Notes under the pieces: model-generated
Told to the model about the DNA's origin: nothing
The model's database searches: none
Seen by the model: the letters and a program-made list of their open reading frames with translations, nothing else
Made by a program: the position numbers and the translations under genes
Assembly (NCBI GenBank): GCA_030699125.1
Contig: JAUYKM010000008.1
Location: forward strand, 1-45,516
Direction: 5' to 3'
Source: Candidatus Daviesbacteria bacterium
GTDB lineage: Bacteria; Patescibacteriota; Microgenomatia; Daviesbacterales; UBA10151
DNA: 45,516 nucleotides
Shown: in pieces, positions 12,728 through 20,499 of the stretch
Position numbering within the stretch: the first letter of the stretch is position 1
Layout of the letters: every line of letters begins with the position of its first letter

Positions 12728-13714
12728 GTGTATAAAATCAATTTCCCAATTATATTAGCAATAGTATTATACCTTTTGATATATTTTTTACGCTGGCAGC
12801 AGGGAGGCTGGGATATAAAACTTAATCTGCTGGTAGAGGAACGCCAGGCTCTGGACCAAATTTCCCAGAATCTTCTTCCTTCCCCGCAGGCAGAGCTTTT
12901 ATCCGGCATTGTTTTGGGCCAGAAAAAGGAACTGCCGCCCGAGTTGAGATTAGCTCTAAGAGATACCTCAACTCTGCATATTGTGGTGGTATCAGGTCAA
13001 AATCTGACTCTTTTGGCAGGTTTAATCTTACGATTATCCGGGCTTCTAAGCGTAAGAGTGGCAATTGGATTAACTGTTTTGGTAATTGCCGGCTATACCA
13101 TGCTTACCGGTGCAGAATTACCAGTATTGAGGGCGGCAGCAATGGCAGGTCTTTCATACCTGGCTCAATTGACTGGCAGATTGGCAGATGGATTCAGAGT
13201 GCTTTTAATAACTGCAGGGGGATTTCTGCTGGTTAATCCCAGCTGGATTACTGATTTATCTTTCCAGCTATCTTTTTTGGCTACCTTCGGAGTGATAGTG
13301 GTGGCCCCAATGCTATCTCAAAGATTAAATAGCTGGCCAGTCTTCTTAAGAGAAAATTTGACAGTAACTCTCTCTGCTCAACTGATGGTCACGCCCATTA
13401 TTGCTGCTAATTTTCATCAAATCTCCCTGGTTGGGCTCGCCACCAACCTTTTTGTGCTTTGGACGACCTCCTATATAATGATCCTCGGCATGATTACTCT
13501 TTTGGCGGGGGTTTTAATTCCTTTTATTGCTCAGATTTTGGCAATTGGTTTAAATATTCTACTAACTTATTTTATTTATGTTGTCCGGTTTTTCTCAATC
13601 CTCCCTTTTGCCTGGGAATATGTGGGGGAACAGGTTTGGGTAGTTTGGGTGGGATATTATCTGGTGGTGGGAGGGTTACTGATTGCCATCAACAAGTTAA
13701 AAGTTCAAAGTTAA
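12728..13714 (+). CDS. comEC: ComEC/Rec2-type DNA channel, minimal form
   Basis: The 328-residue polytopic membrane protein carries the Competence-domain core, including LRDTSTLHIVVVSGQNLTLL and DLSFQLSFLATFGVI. ComEC normally has 700-800 residues. The N-terminal OB-like DUF4131 is mostly missing and the C-terminal metallo-beta-lactamase nuclease domain is completely absent. The start is GTG, 1 bp after the comEA stop. It could be a reduced but working channel, with the nuclease domain supplied elsewhere. Its last codons (KLKVQS) run into the word array at 13690. Confidence 0.85.
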   Translation: MYKINFPIILAIVLYLLIYFLRWQQGGWDIKLNLLVEERQALDQISQNLLPSPQAELLSGIVLGQKKELPPELRLALRDTSTLHIVVVSGQNLTLLAGLILRLSGLLSVRVAIGLTVLVIAGYTMLTGAELPVLRAAAMAGLSYLAQLTGRLADGFRVLLITAGGFLLVNPSWITDLSFQLSFLATFGVIVVAPMLSQRLNSWPVFLRENLTVTLSAQLMVTPIIAANFHQISLVGLATNLFVLWTTSYIMILGMITLLAGVLIPFIAQILAIGLNILLTYFIYVVRFFSILPFAWEYVGEQVWVVWVGYYLVVGGLLIAINKLKVQS

Positions 13715-13793
13715 AAATTAAAAGTTAGAATTAAAAATTCAAAATTTTAAACTTTAAACTGCAACTTTGCACTTTGCATTTTGAACTTTAAAT
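13690..13793. repeat. Large word-repeat array (AAAGTTCAAAGTT type), roughly palindromic
   Basis: The left half is made of AAGTT/AAAATT words (AAAAGTTCAAAGTTAAAAATT) and the right half of the inverse (AAACTTTAAACTGCAACTTT). It begins within the last codons of comEC and ends just before the argS -10 box. It probably forms a long imperfect hairpin. Confidence 0.8.
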
Positions 13794-13795
13794 TA

Positions 13796-13804
13796 TGCTA
13801 TTAT
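13796..13804 (+). promoter_or_regulatory. argS extended -10 promoter
   Basis: TGC plus TATTAT at 13799-13804 lies 6 nt before the argS ATG. A TTGCAT at 13774-13779 could be the -35 with a 19-bp spacer. The -35 is within the word array. Confidence 0.5.
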
Positions 13805-13810
13805 TAACTT

Positions 13811-15535
13811 ATGCTCAGACATAAAATTTTGGAAGACCTAAAGACTGTTATAAAAGAACTGAACTTCCCACCAACTGATCCCGATTCAGTCGGGACTGAT
13901 ATAGTTTTATCTAGTCCAAAAAAACCGCAGTTTGGAGACTATAGTACGAATTTGGCCTTGCAGCTCGCTAAACGGCTATCAGTCAGCGGCTATCAGTCAT
14001 CAGAAGAGATTGCTAAGAAAATTTTGGAGAAATTGGGAAAACCTGACTATCTGGAAAAGGTAGAAATAGCAGGCAAGGGCTTTATTAATTTTTTTATAAA
14101 AGATGAACAGTTAGTTAAAAATTTAGAGACAGCTGAGGATCTACCAAAAACTAAAACCTCCATCAAAGTATTAGTAGAGTATGGACATACCAATCCCTTA
14201 AAAGAGATTCATATAGGACATTTAAGAACGTTTATTTTAGGGGAAAGCATCTCCAGAATTTTAGAGAGTTTAGATCATCAAGTTTTTAGGGCTAATTATC
14301 AAGGAGATATTGGGCTTCATATCGCCAAAGCTATTTGGGGAATAAAAAAATTAGGCTTACCCACCAAAGAACTTAACTTGAAAGAGAAAGCTGAATTTTT
14401 AGGTAAAGCTTATACTGAAGGAAACAAGGCTTACGATTTAGATCACGCCATTAAAGTTGAAATAGATAAAATTAATGCCCAACTTTATCAAAAAGATCCT
14501 GAGGTTAAAGAAATTTACGAGCTGGCCAGAGGTTGGAGTCTGGCATATTTTGAACCTGTCTATGATCTTTTAGGCATAAAATATGACAGATGTTTTTTTG
14601 AAAGTGAAGTTTATGAGACAGGAAAAGAAATAGTTTCCGCAAATATTGGCAAGGTTTTTGAAGAAAATGACGGAGCAGTGATATTTAATGGAGAAAAATA
14701 CGGCTTGCAGATTAGAGTTTTTATTACCTCAGCTGGCAACGCCACTTACGAAGGTAAGGAAATCGGGTTGGCCCAGCTTGAATATGACACTTTCAACTAT
14801 GATAAATCAATCCATGTTGTGGCTCACGAGCAGGAAGGTTACTTTCAGGTAGTAATAAAAGCAATTGAGATAATTTTCCCTCATCTTAAGGATAAAAAAT
14901 ATCACCTCTCCTATGGATTAGTAGATCTTAAGGAAGGGAAAATGTCCTCCAGAACAGGCAATGTGGTGACAATAGATGATCTATATCGTGTGGTTTCAGA
15001 AAAGGTACGAGAGGTGATGAAGAAAAATAGATTGGAAATTGATCAGGAAGTGGCAAAAAAAGTGGCATTGGGTGCCATCAAGTTCTCTTATCTTAAATAT
15101 TCTCCCAGACCTAACATGATATTTGATCTCGAGGAGTCAGTCTCTCTAGAGGGGGATAGCGGTCCATACATTCAATACACCTATGCCAGGATTCAGTCAG
15201 TTTTAAAAAAGGCTAAAAAAGATTTAAATAAGGCTAACCCCGATTTAATCGGGGCTAATTTTGAAAATTTTATCTTGGATAAACAAGAAAGAGCAATCTT
15301 AAGACAACTTCTATATTTTCCGGATGTAGTGGAAGAGACTAGTTCTATCTACCATCCAAATTTGATAGCCACATATTTATTAGAACTTTCCAGGTTATTC
15401 AATCTTTTTTATCAGGGATCCAGAATTATTGGTTCTGAAAAAGAGGAGTTCAGATTATTGCTTTCACTCAAAGTAGGAGAAGTCATCAAAAAAGGACTAT
15501 ATCTTTTAGGAATAGAAGCGCCAGAAAGGATGTGA
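13811..15535 (+). CDS. argS: Arginyl-tRNA synthetase
   Basis: This class I synthetase charges tRNA-Arg. The HIGH-type motif is in GHTNPLKEIHIGHLRT. The KMSKS position reads LKEGKMSSRTGNVVTIDD, as in ArgRS. The N-terminal Add-1 domain and the C-terminal DALR anticodon-binding domain are both present, and its 574 residues are normal. Three short palindromic or word sequences lie in frame: 13874-13900 in the N-terminal domain, 13973-14003 (encoding RLSVSGYQSSEE), and 15238-15254 (encoding NPDLIG). None breaks the frame or hits a catalytic motif. A tRNA-Arg(CCU) gene is also in the window. Confidence 0.97.
   Translation: MLRHKILEDLKTVIKELNFPPTDPDSVGTDIVLSSPKKPQFGDYSTNLALQLAKRLSVSGYQSSEEIAKKILEKLGKPDYLEKVEIAGKGFINFFIKDEQLVKNLETAEDLPKTKTSIKVLVEYGHTNPLKEIHIGHLRTFILGESISRILESLDHQVFRANYQGDIGLHIAKAIWGIKKLGLPTKELNLKEKAEFLGKAYTEGNKAYDLDHAIKVEIDKINAQLYQKDPEVKEIYELARGWSLAYFEPVYDLLGIKYDRCFFESEVYETGKEIVSANIGKVFEENDGAVIFNGEKYGLQIRVFITSAGNATYEGKEIGLAQLEYDTFNYDKSIHVVAHEQEGYFQVVIKAIEIIFPHLKDKKYHLSYGLVDLKEGKMSSRTGNVVTIDDLYRVVSEKVREVMKKNRLEIDQEVAKKVALGAIKFSYLKYSPRPNMIFDLEESVSLEGDSGPYIQYTYARIQSVLKKAKKDLNKANPDLIGANFENFILDKQERAILRQLLYFPDVVEETSSIYHPNLIATYLLELSRLFNLFYQGSRIIGSEKEEFRLLLSLKVGEVIKKGLYLLGIEAPERM
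13874..13900. repeat. In-frame palindrome in argS (CCCGATTCAGTCGGG)
   Basis: CCCGA and TCGGG are perfect arms around TTCAG, flanked by direct ACTGAT copies. It encodes TDPDSVGTD in the N-terminal domain. Confidence 0.6.
13973..14003. repeat. In-frame word repeat in argS (CGGCTATCAGTCAG)
   Basis: CGGCTATCAGTCAG followed by CGGCTATCAGTCAT is a 14-bp near-exact tandem repeat inside the argS coding sequence. The same words occur at 22178 and 25685. Confidence 0.7.
15238..15254. repeat. In-frame palindrome in argS (CCCCGATTTAATCGGGG)
   Basis: Perfect 8-bp arms around one T, flanked by GGCTAA on one side and GCTAAT on the other. It encodes NPDLIG in the C-terminal half. Confidence 0.65.
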
Positions 15536-15537
15536 AC

Positions 15538-16587
15538 ATGTTTAGAAGATACAACAAACGATCTAGTAACCCTATTGTTACGATATTTAGGCTGATTTTA
15601 AGCCTGACTATGCTTGGATTTTTAATTCTGGTTTCATATTCTGCCTATAAACATTTTTCCGGACTCGACCCTTTAAGTCTTAGCCCTGAATCTGTTATTA
15701 ATAGCGTCACAGATTATAAAGAATTCCCACCTTTTTTGGAGAATTTGCTGTCTTCCTTGAAAATTAAGGAGGTGGGGGAGAAACAAAATACCCTGGGCCA
15801 GTTTGTGGAAGGATTAAATCCGGTATCTGGGGATAAGGGTGGGATCAGTCTAAATCATGGTCAGAGAATACTGACATTTATCCTGGTGGCAGATTCACAT
15901 ACTGACAATTTCAACCTGGAAAGGGCTCTGATTCAGGCTAAACAGAGCCATCCTGAAGCTGAATTTATCATAGGCTTGGGAGATTATTCCCAGGTAGGCA
16001 CAGTTGATGAGTTAAGAGGGGCCAAGGAAATTTTTGACAAAATGGGCTTAAGATATTTCCTCACTGCCGGTGATCATGACCTTTGGCACTCCCGGGATCA
16101 GGATCTTCCTGCTATATTAAATTTTAATGAGGTTTTCGGGCCAGAATATCAGTCATTTACTTCCAAGGCCGTGAAAATTATCATTATTCACAATAGCGAT
16201 AACTATCTAGGGATAGATAATGAACAGATGGATTGGATATCCAGACAAATAGCTGTCGGAAAAGAACAAAATTATCACATTTTAGTATTTTTGCATGAGC
16301 CCCTATATCATCCATCATCAGATCATTTTATGGGTAGGTTAGAACCTAAACTTAAAGATCAGGCTAAATCTTTAATACAACTTTTCTCCAGATACGGAGT
16401 GAAAAAAGTGTTTGCCGGTGATGCTCATTATTTTAGTGAATACTTTGAACCGGAGACAAATCTGGCAATGGTGACTATCGGAGCGGTAACAGCAGAAAGA
16501 AATCCCCAGACACCCAGGTATGGGCTGGTAAGTGTATTTGAAGATGGTTTCAGTAGGGTTGACGATGTGGAGATAAGGACCCAGTAG
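15538..16587 (+). CDS. Membrane-anchored calcineurin-like metallophosphoesterase
   Basis: One membrane helix at about residues 15-37 is followed by an outer metallophosphoesterase domain. The metal-binding motifs are VADSHTD, GLGDYS, AGDHD (the usual GNHD), FLHEPLYHP and GDAHYF. ATG at 15538 has AAGGA 7 nt upstream. The GTG at 15532 is only 1-2 nt from it, so the ATG is preferred. The gene overlaps or abuts the argS stop and is probably co-transcribed. Substrate is unknown; phosphate esters in the envelope are plausible. Confidence 0.8.
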   Translation: MFRRYNKRSSNPIVTIFRLILSLTMLGFLILVSYSAYKHFSGLDPLSLSPESVINSVTDYKEFPPFLENLLSSLKIKEVGEKQNTLGQFVEGLNPVSGDKGGISLNHGQRILTFILVADSHTDNFNLERALIQAKQSHPEAEFIIGLGDYSQVGTVDELRGAKEIFDKMGLRYFLTAGDHDLWHSRDQDLPAILNFNEVFGPEYQSFTSKAVKIIIIHNSDNYLGIDNEQMDWISRQIAVGKEQNYHILVFLHEPLYHPSSDHFMGRLEPKLKDQAKSLIQLFSRYGVKKVFAGDAHYFSEYFEPETNLAMVTIGAVTAERNPQTPRYGLVSVFEDGFSRVDDVEIRTQ

Positions 16588-16628
16588 TCTCGCAGTGTAT
16601 AATATTTTACTGCTTGACTATTGGAACC

Positions 16629-16657
16629 TTGCCTTTTGCTAACGCAAAACGTAAAAT
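16629..16657 (+). promoter_or_regulatory. ndk promoter
   Basis: TTGCCT at 16629-16634, a 17-bp spacer and TAAAAT at 16652-16657 lie 8 nt before the ndk ATG, giving a leaderless-type start. The spacer contains TTTTGCTAACGCAAAA, a short inverted repeat. Confidence 0.6.
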
Positions 16658-16665
16658 GATACATT

Positions 16666-17169
16666 ATGCTGGAGAAAACCTTAATTATTATTAAGCCTGA
16701 TGGGGTGGCCGGGGGCTTTACAGATGAGATTATCCGAAGGTATGAGGCTAGCGGGCTTAAAGTTGTTAAAAGAAAAGATATGATGGCGCCGCTTTCGATA
16801 GTGGAAAAACACTATCCAATGGATCCGGATTATCTTCGTTCGATTGGAGAAAAGACCATAGCAGCTGGTCAGGCGGTAAAAAGTGCCGAGGATCAGGGTA
16901 GAAAAGTAGTCACCTGGCTTCGAAAATTCATTACCTCCGGCCCGATTGTGGTGTTACTTCTGGAAGGGGAAGACGGGGTGGTAGCAGCCAGAAAGGTAAC
17001 TGGTTTTACTGATCCTTCCACAGCTGAAAAAGGCACTATCAGAGGGGATTTAGGTACAGATTCCATTTTGAAAGCCAATAAAGAAGAAAGACCGGTTTAT
17101 AATTTAATTCATGCCTCAGGATCCCCAGAGGAAGCGGAAAAGGAAATTAATCTTTGGTTTCCCCAATAA
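16666..17169 (+). CDS. ndk: Nucleoside diphosphate kinase
   Basis: Ndk moves the gamma-phosphate between nucleoside triphosphates and diphosphates through a phospho-histidine. The N-terminus (EKTLIIIKPDGVAGG) and the catalytic His in NLIHASGSPEEAEKEI are clear. Its 167 residues are about 25 more than the usual 140, through an insertion in the middle (IGEKTIAAGQAVKSAEDQGR region). Some CPR and archaeal Ndks have similar insertions. It stands alone, with its own promoter. Confidence 0.93.
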   Translation: MLEKTLIIIKPDGVAGGFTDEIIRRYEASGLKVVKRKDMMAPLSIVEKHYPMDPDYLRSIGEKTIAAGQAVKSAEDQGRKVVTWLRKFITSGPIVVLLLEGEDGVVAARKVTGFTDPSTAEKGTIRGDLGTDSILKANKEERPVYNLIHASGSPEEAEKEINLWFPQ

Positions 17170-17341
17170 GTCGAACAGGAGCGAATAATCTTGAACCCTT
17201 CGACTACCCTCAGCGCGAGCTGCTCCCTTTGGTAGATTCTATCTTAAAACACTAGAATCCTGCAACATTTGATCCTACAATCTTAAATCCTCTTGATAGA
17301 AATTACCCACAAAATTACGTTTTTTGAGGCTAAATTTATAG
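17170..17341. other. Intergenic stretch with a repeat relic
   Basis: No gene is visible. It contains a remnant of the CCTTCGACT...CTCAG word family at about 17198-17235 (CCCTTCGACTACCCTCAG). Next comes AT-rich DNA leading into the small-RNA promoter. Confidence 0.5.
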
Positions 17342-17370
17342 TTGCATTATAAGAGGGGTTATGATAATAT
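17342..17370 (+). promoter_or_regulatory. Promoter of the candidate small RNA
   Basis: TTGCAT (17342-17347), exactly 17 bp, and TAATAT (17365-17370) preceded by TGA make a good sigma-70 promoter. No open reading frame begins downstream on this strand. Confidence 0.65.
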
Positions 17371-17376
17371 ATTTTT

Positions 17377-17443
17377 ATCACGATGAGAGGACTACCAAAG
17401 GGTTTCGTCCCGAGGGAATGCCTCTCTTCTTTTTTACTTTTTT
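17377..17443 (+). ncRNA. Candidate small RNA of about 60 nt ending in an intrinsic terminator
   Basis: From a predicted start near 17377 the RNA folds into an outer stem GAGAGG (17385-17390) with CCTCTC (17421-17426). Inside it is CC-AAA-GGG-TTTCGT-CCC-GA-GG. A T-rich tract TTCTTTTTT (17427-17435) follows at once. The promoter, structure and terminator fill the whole unit, leaving no room for a protein. The T tract overlaps the stop codon of the convergent NYN gene. I do not recognise an RNA family. It could also be just the far-off ndk terminator, but that would leave the promoter unexplained. Confidence 0.55.
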
Positions 17444-17931
17444 CTCCTGTGTAGTTTTTCCTTTAATAAATCAATATTAACAATATAATGGCTGTATTCT
17501 CGAAGTAGTGAAGAATACTTTTTATTAGGAACGATTATTTTGAGCAATTTATCCTTTTGATCCAAGTATTCAACTAAGCAACGGAAATCACCATCTCCAG
17601 AAGCGATTACAGCCTTTTTGTAATGTCGAAATTCAATCATAGTATGTAGTACTAATTCTGCATCCACATTTCCTTTAACCTTTACTTTCTTATTTTTAGT
17701 GGTTATCACTGTAGGTTTGAAAATACAAATATATCCTGCTTCTTGCAGGTAGGTATATAGCAGTTGATTACCATCAATAAAACCAATAAACAAAAAGGCT
17801 TTCTCAACTTGATATTTTTCTTTAAGATAAACCCTGAAACGGGCAAAATCTAAAACCCAGCCTTGAGAACGAACTCCAAGGTTGAGGTTTTGGCTATCAA
17901 TAAAAGCATAATTTTCTTGTTTCCTTTTCAT
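17434..17931 (-). CDS. NYN-domain (LabA/DUF88-type) putative ribonuclease
   Basis: The 165-residue protein has the acidic sites of the NYN/PIN-like fold: FIDSQNLNLG at the N-terminus, VKGNVDAELVLH in the middle, and ASGDGDFRCLVEYL. These would coordinate a metal for RNA cleavage. The spacing and order match the LabA/DUF88 group. There is no signal peptide. The gene stands alone; a TAGAAT 7 nt before its ATG gives it the same promoter-start geometry as its neighbours. Confidence 0.8.
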   Translation of the reverse strand: MKRKQENYAFIDSQNLNLGVRSQGWVLDFARFRVYLKEKYQVEKAFLFIGFIDGNQLLYTYLQEAGYICIFKPTVITTKNKKVKVKGNVDAELVLHTMIEFRHYKKAVIASGDGDFRCLVEYLDQKDKLLKIIVPNKKYSSLLREYSHYIVNIDLLKEKLHRRKK

Positions 17932-18117
17932 CTAAATGATTCTACCATTTTTATCAAAAAATTTTCAAAAGGTTTAGCTGCTATGAAATTTAATGAACAA
18001 ACAGGGGAAAGGTACCAGATTATAAGCAAAAGCTTGATTCCTCGTAAACTCGGAATTAGAACCAGGTTAGAGTTTCACCGTAATTTAGGTAAGCTATTAG
18101 GGTTTATGCCAGAAAAT
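17932..18117. other. Gene-poor stretch
   Basis: A plus-strand open frame from ATG near 17981 to 18147 (54 codons) is present but shows no recognisable domain or start signal, so it is not called. Nothing else stands out before the GIY-YIG relic. Confidence 0.4.
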
Positions 18118-18243
18118 CTACAGTATTGGCTTGCCAAATTTTATTAAGCTTTCTTTTTTCTCCCTCCTCCAGCCTTTAATTTGATTTTTCCTTCTCCTGG
18201 CTGCTAAATGGGTAGAAAATGTTTCTGTGTAAACTGTGTACAT
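18118..18243 (-). pseudogene. GIY-YIG endonuclease C-terminal remnant
   Basis: The minus strand encodes about 41 residues with VYTETFSTHLAARRRKNQ, then IKGWRREKKESLIKFG. This matches the C-terminal third of small single-domain GIY-YIG nucleases (typically EALRREKQIKGW...KKK..LI). The GIY and YIG catalytic N-terminus is missing; upstream is repeat DNA instead. It is best read as a 5'-truncated relic. Confidence 0.6.
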
Positions 18244-18282
18244 AAATTTATGGCCCTTCGGCTCACTTCGTTCGCTCAGGGT

Positions 18283-18376
18283 TTTTCGATTCTCGTTTTA
18301 ATTTTAGCACTAAAATTTATTAATGAGCGTCGAAGACTTTGAGTGAGGAGCGAGTTTACGAGCGACGAATCGAAAA
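18283..18376. repeat. MITE-like element with 10-bp terminal inverted repeats
   Basis: TTTTCGATTC (18283-18292) and GAATCGAAAA (18367-18376) are perfect inverted ends. The 94-bp unit also contains CGTTTTAATTTTAGC and GAGCGAGTTTACGAGCGACG. It abuts the 3' end of tRNA-Pro and is flanked on the left by CTTCGTTCGCTCAGG, a word of the same repeat family. Confidence 0.55.
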
Positions 18377-18377
18377 G

Positions 18378-18449
18378 TCGGGGTGCTGGGAATTGAACCC
18401 AGTGTCTCTGCGACCCGAACGCAGCGTGATACCGATTCACTACACCCCG
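18378..18449 (-). tRNA. tRNA-Pro (anticodon CGG)
   Basis: A full cloverleaf can be drawn. The acceptor stem CGGGGTG pairs with CACCCCG, with discriminator A. The D stem is GTGA/TCAC. The anticodon stem CTGCG/CGCAG closes loop TTCGGGT with anticodon CGG. The T stem is CTGGG/CCCAG with loop TTCAATT. The C1-G72 pair is typical of tRNA-Pro. CCA is not encoded. A TATAAT on the minus strand lies about 11 nt upstream. Confidence 0.93.
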
Positions 18450-18518
18450 CAACCTAACAATTATATCTCCTAAAATGGTAAAATTATACAGTATAGTTGG
18501 CCCTGCCAAGTCAGACTT

Positions 18519-18591
18519 GGCCCTGTAGCTCAGTAGATAGAGCAGTCCCGTCCTAAGGGAAAGGTCGGGGGTGCAATTCCCTCCAGGGCCG
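18519..18591 (+). tRNA. tRNA-Arg (anticodon CCU)
   Basis: The acceptor GGCCCTG pairs with CAGGGCC, with discriminator G. The D stem is GCTC/GAGC. The anticodon arm GTCCC-GTCCTAA-GGGAA gives anticodon CCU (codon AGG), with one G-A mismatch at its base. The T arm has loop TGCAATT, so position 55 is G instead of the near-universal U. G32 is also unusual. CCA is not encoded. The sortase ATG follows 9 nt later, so they may share a transcript. Confidence 0.88.
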
Positions 18592-18600
18592 CTTGAGATT

Positions 18601-19284
18601 ATGTTTACCAATTTTAAATTTATACTGGCCATTAGATTTTTGGGGTACTTATTATTTTTCCTGGGGCTTTTTGGATTCTTTTTTATTCTGGGTCCTTTAG
18701 TACAGGCTGAGGCCAATTACAGATTAGATAAAATCCGAGGAGTTAAAAGGACTATATCAAACCAAATCGTAGTATCTCAAAGAGAAGATGGTGAGGCTAG
18801 TGCTAATTTTGCCGATATCAGACAAAAGGAAAATAGTATTGTGCCCAAATCTACTGAGTACGGTATTGTTATTGAGAAAATCAATGCCAATGCCAAAGTT
18901 GTCCCAGGTGTTAATCCGGCAGATGAAAAACAATATACTGAAGCCCTAACACAAGGTGTGGCTGAGGCCCTGGGTTCAACCAAGCCAGGCGAGCCGGGTA
19001 ATTTATACCTTTTTTCCCATTCAGTTGATGCCCCCTGGAATATTATTAGATTTAATGCCATTTTTTACCTCTTAAGAGAGTTAGAAAAAGGGGATAGGGT
19101 CGTGATTTTTTATCAAAATAAACGCTACGACTATATTGTATTTGATAAAACAGTAGCTGAACCAAACGATGTATCATTTCTAACAAATAGGTATGATAGC
19201 CCTATTTTAACATTACAGACTTGTGATCCACCAGGTACTCTGCTTAAAAGACTGATCATCAGAGCCAAACTAGCTTCCACCTAG
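18601..19284 (+). CDS. Sortase family transpeptidase
   Basis: From ATG at 18601 the protein is 227 residues, with an N-terminal membrane helix at about 8-36. The sortase catalytic triad is visible: His in LYLFSHSVDAPWN, Cys in LTLQTCDPPGT, and Arg in KRLIIRAKL. Sortases attach exported proteins with a sorting signal to the cell surface. The TLxTC(D/T)PPGT form resembles class D/E sortases. A longer frame starting at 18571 lies in the tRNA and is rejected. No obvious LPxTG substrate is in the window. Confidence 0.9.
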   Translation: MFTNFKFILAIRFLGYLLFFLGLFGFFFILGPLVQAEANYRLDKIRGVKRTISNQIVVSQREDGEASANFADIRQKENSIVPKSTEYGIVIEKINANAKVVPGVNPADEKQYTEALTQGVAEALGSTKPGEPGNLYLFSHSVDAPWNIIRFNAIFYLLRELEKGDRVVIFYQNKRYDYIVFDKTVAEPNDVSFLTNRYDSPILTLQTCDPPGTLLKRLIIRAKLAST

Positions 19285-19304
19285 TCAGATCTCGTAAGTA
19301 GTGG

Positions 19305-19310
19305 TAAAAT
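19305..19310 (+). promoter_or_regulatory. -10 box of the PEGA-domain gene
   Basis: TGG plus TAAAAT lies 9 nt before the ATG at 19320, an extended -10. TAGTCA at 19282-19287 could be a weak -35 at 17 bp. Confidence 0.45.
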
Positions 19311-19319
19311 AGAAAAACC

Positions 19320-20441
19320 ATGCCTGTTGGAAAAAGATTTTTGTTCACCATAATCACCCTTCTGGTTATTGCTGTAGCTGCGTCCCTGGCCATTTTTTTT
19401 GCCAAAGGCTACCGTGTTTCTCCCACGGAAAGAAGAATTCTAGGTACAGGGATTATGACCGTCTCCTCAGAGCCTGATGCAGCCTCTGTTTTTATTGACG
19501 GACATCTGACAACCGCCACCAATGCCACAGTTTCCTCTTTAAGTCCTAAAAAATACTCAGTCAGATTAGTCAAAGAAGGATTTATTCCATGGGAGAAAGA
19601 GATTGAAATTCTGGAGGGGGTGGTGACTGAGGTGAAAGCTACTCTCTTCCCGGCCATTCCAACTATTTATCCGTTAACCTTTACCGGCGTTGACAACCCG
19701 GTTTTAAGTCCGGACGGCTCTAAATTAGCCTATATTGTGCCAACTGGTAAAAAGGGTGGGGTGTGGGTTTGGACTTTATCCAGAAATCAGCCAATTGCTT
19801 TTGCCAGATCAGCCGAACCACACCAGATTGCACAAACAGGTCAGATTGATTTTTCTCAAGCCATTTTGAGGTGGTCTGCTGATTCCAAACAGGTTTTAGC
19901 AACAGTGTCTGGAAATAACTTTCTTTTGGAAGATAATGGTATAAATCAGGAACCTCGTGACATCACACCTATTTTAGATGCAACATTACAAGGTTGGGCT
20001 GAAGATGTGGAATCGAAGGAAGCCACCAGAATTTTGGCTCTGCAAGATGGCAATTTAAGAAAAATTGCCTCAGATTCGGCATTTTTGCGCTGGTCTCCGG
20101 ATGAAACTAAGTTTATGGCCAAAAATGAAGAGGTTGAGAAAGACGAGAAGGGTTTAATTTCCGGTATTTCTGTTTATGATTTAGAGTTGAATCAAAGTCA
20201 TCAGTTACCTCCGGCCTTAGCCCATCTTTGGTTGCCTGATTCCAAGCATATCATTCTGGTAGAAGAGGGTACTATATCTCTGATTGAATTTGATGGAACC
20301 AATAAGGCAGTTATTTTTGCCGGGTCCTTCCTGAACAATTTTGTCTTTCCATGGCCGGATAGCTCCAGGTTAGTAATTATTTCCTCACTTCCCACCCCTA
20401 CTGCTTCAGAGCCGAACTTGTACGGGATAAATTTAAGATAG
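19320..20441 (+). CDS. PEGA-domain protein with beta-propeller-like C-terminus
   Basis: One N-terminal membrane helix (about residues 6-28) precedes a PEGA domain (TVSSEPDAASVFIDGHLTTA, then KKYSVRLVKEGFIPWEKEIE). The remaining 260 residues contain repeated TolB/WD40-like strands (NPVLSPDGSKLAYIV, ILRWSADSKQVLATV, FLRWSPDETKFMAKN, HLWLPDSKHIILVEE). It is predicted to face outwards. PEGA domains are common in surface-layer and cell-wall proteins. The function is not known. It sits between sortase and mreB in an envelope gene block. Confidence 0.8.
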   Translation: MPVGKRFLFTIITLLVIAVAASLAIFFAKGYRVSPTERRILGTGIMTVSSEPDAASVFIDGHLTTATNATVSSLSPKKYSVRLVKEGFIPWEKEIEILEGVVTEVKATLFPAIPTIYPLTFTGVDNPVLSPDGSKLAYIVPTGKKGGVWVWTLSRNQPIAFARSAEPHQIAQTGQIDFSQAILRWSADSKQVLATVSGNNFLLEDNGINQEPRDITPILDATLQGWAEDVESKEATRILALQDGNLRKIASDSAFLRWSPDETKFMAKNEEVEKDEKGLISGISVYDLELNQSHQLPPALAHLWLPDSKHIILVEEGTISLIEFDGTNKAVIFAGSFLNNFVFPWPDSSRLVIISSLPTPTASEPNLYGINLR

Positions 20442-20461
20442 TGTGATCCATTTAGTGTATC

Positions 20462-20490
20462 TTGTGACCCACTTTTTAGACTGCTAAAAT
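20462..20490 (+). promoter_or_regulatory. mreB promoter
   Basis: TTGTGA (20462-20467), 17 bp and TAAAAT (20485-20490), with TGC before the -10, lie 9 nt before the ATG at 20500. Confidence 0.65.
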
Positions 20491-20499
20491 GACACAGTT

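Noticed and set aside
17377-17435. Hammerhead, fluoride or guanidine riboswitch assignment for the small RNA
   Set aside because: I compared the sequence with their conserved cores from memory and none fits.
17981-18147. Plus-strand 54-codon open frame next to the NYN gene
   Set aside because: It has no recognisable domain, no start signal, and overlaps the GIY-YIG relic on the other strand.
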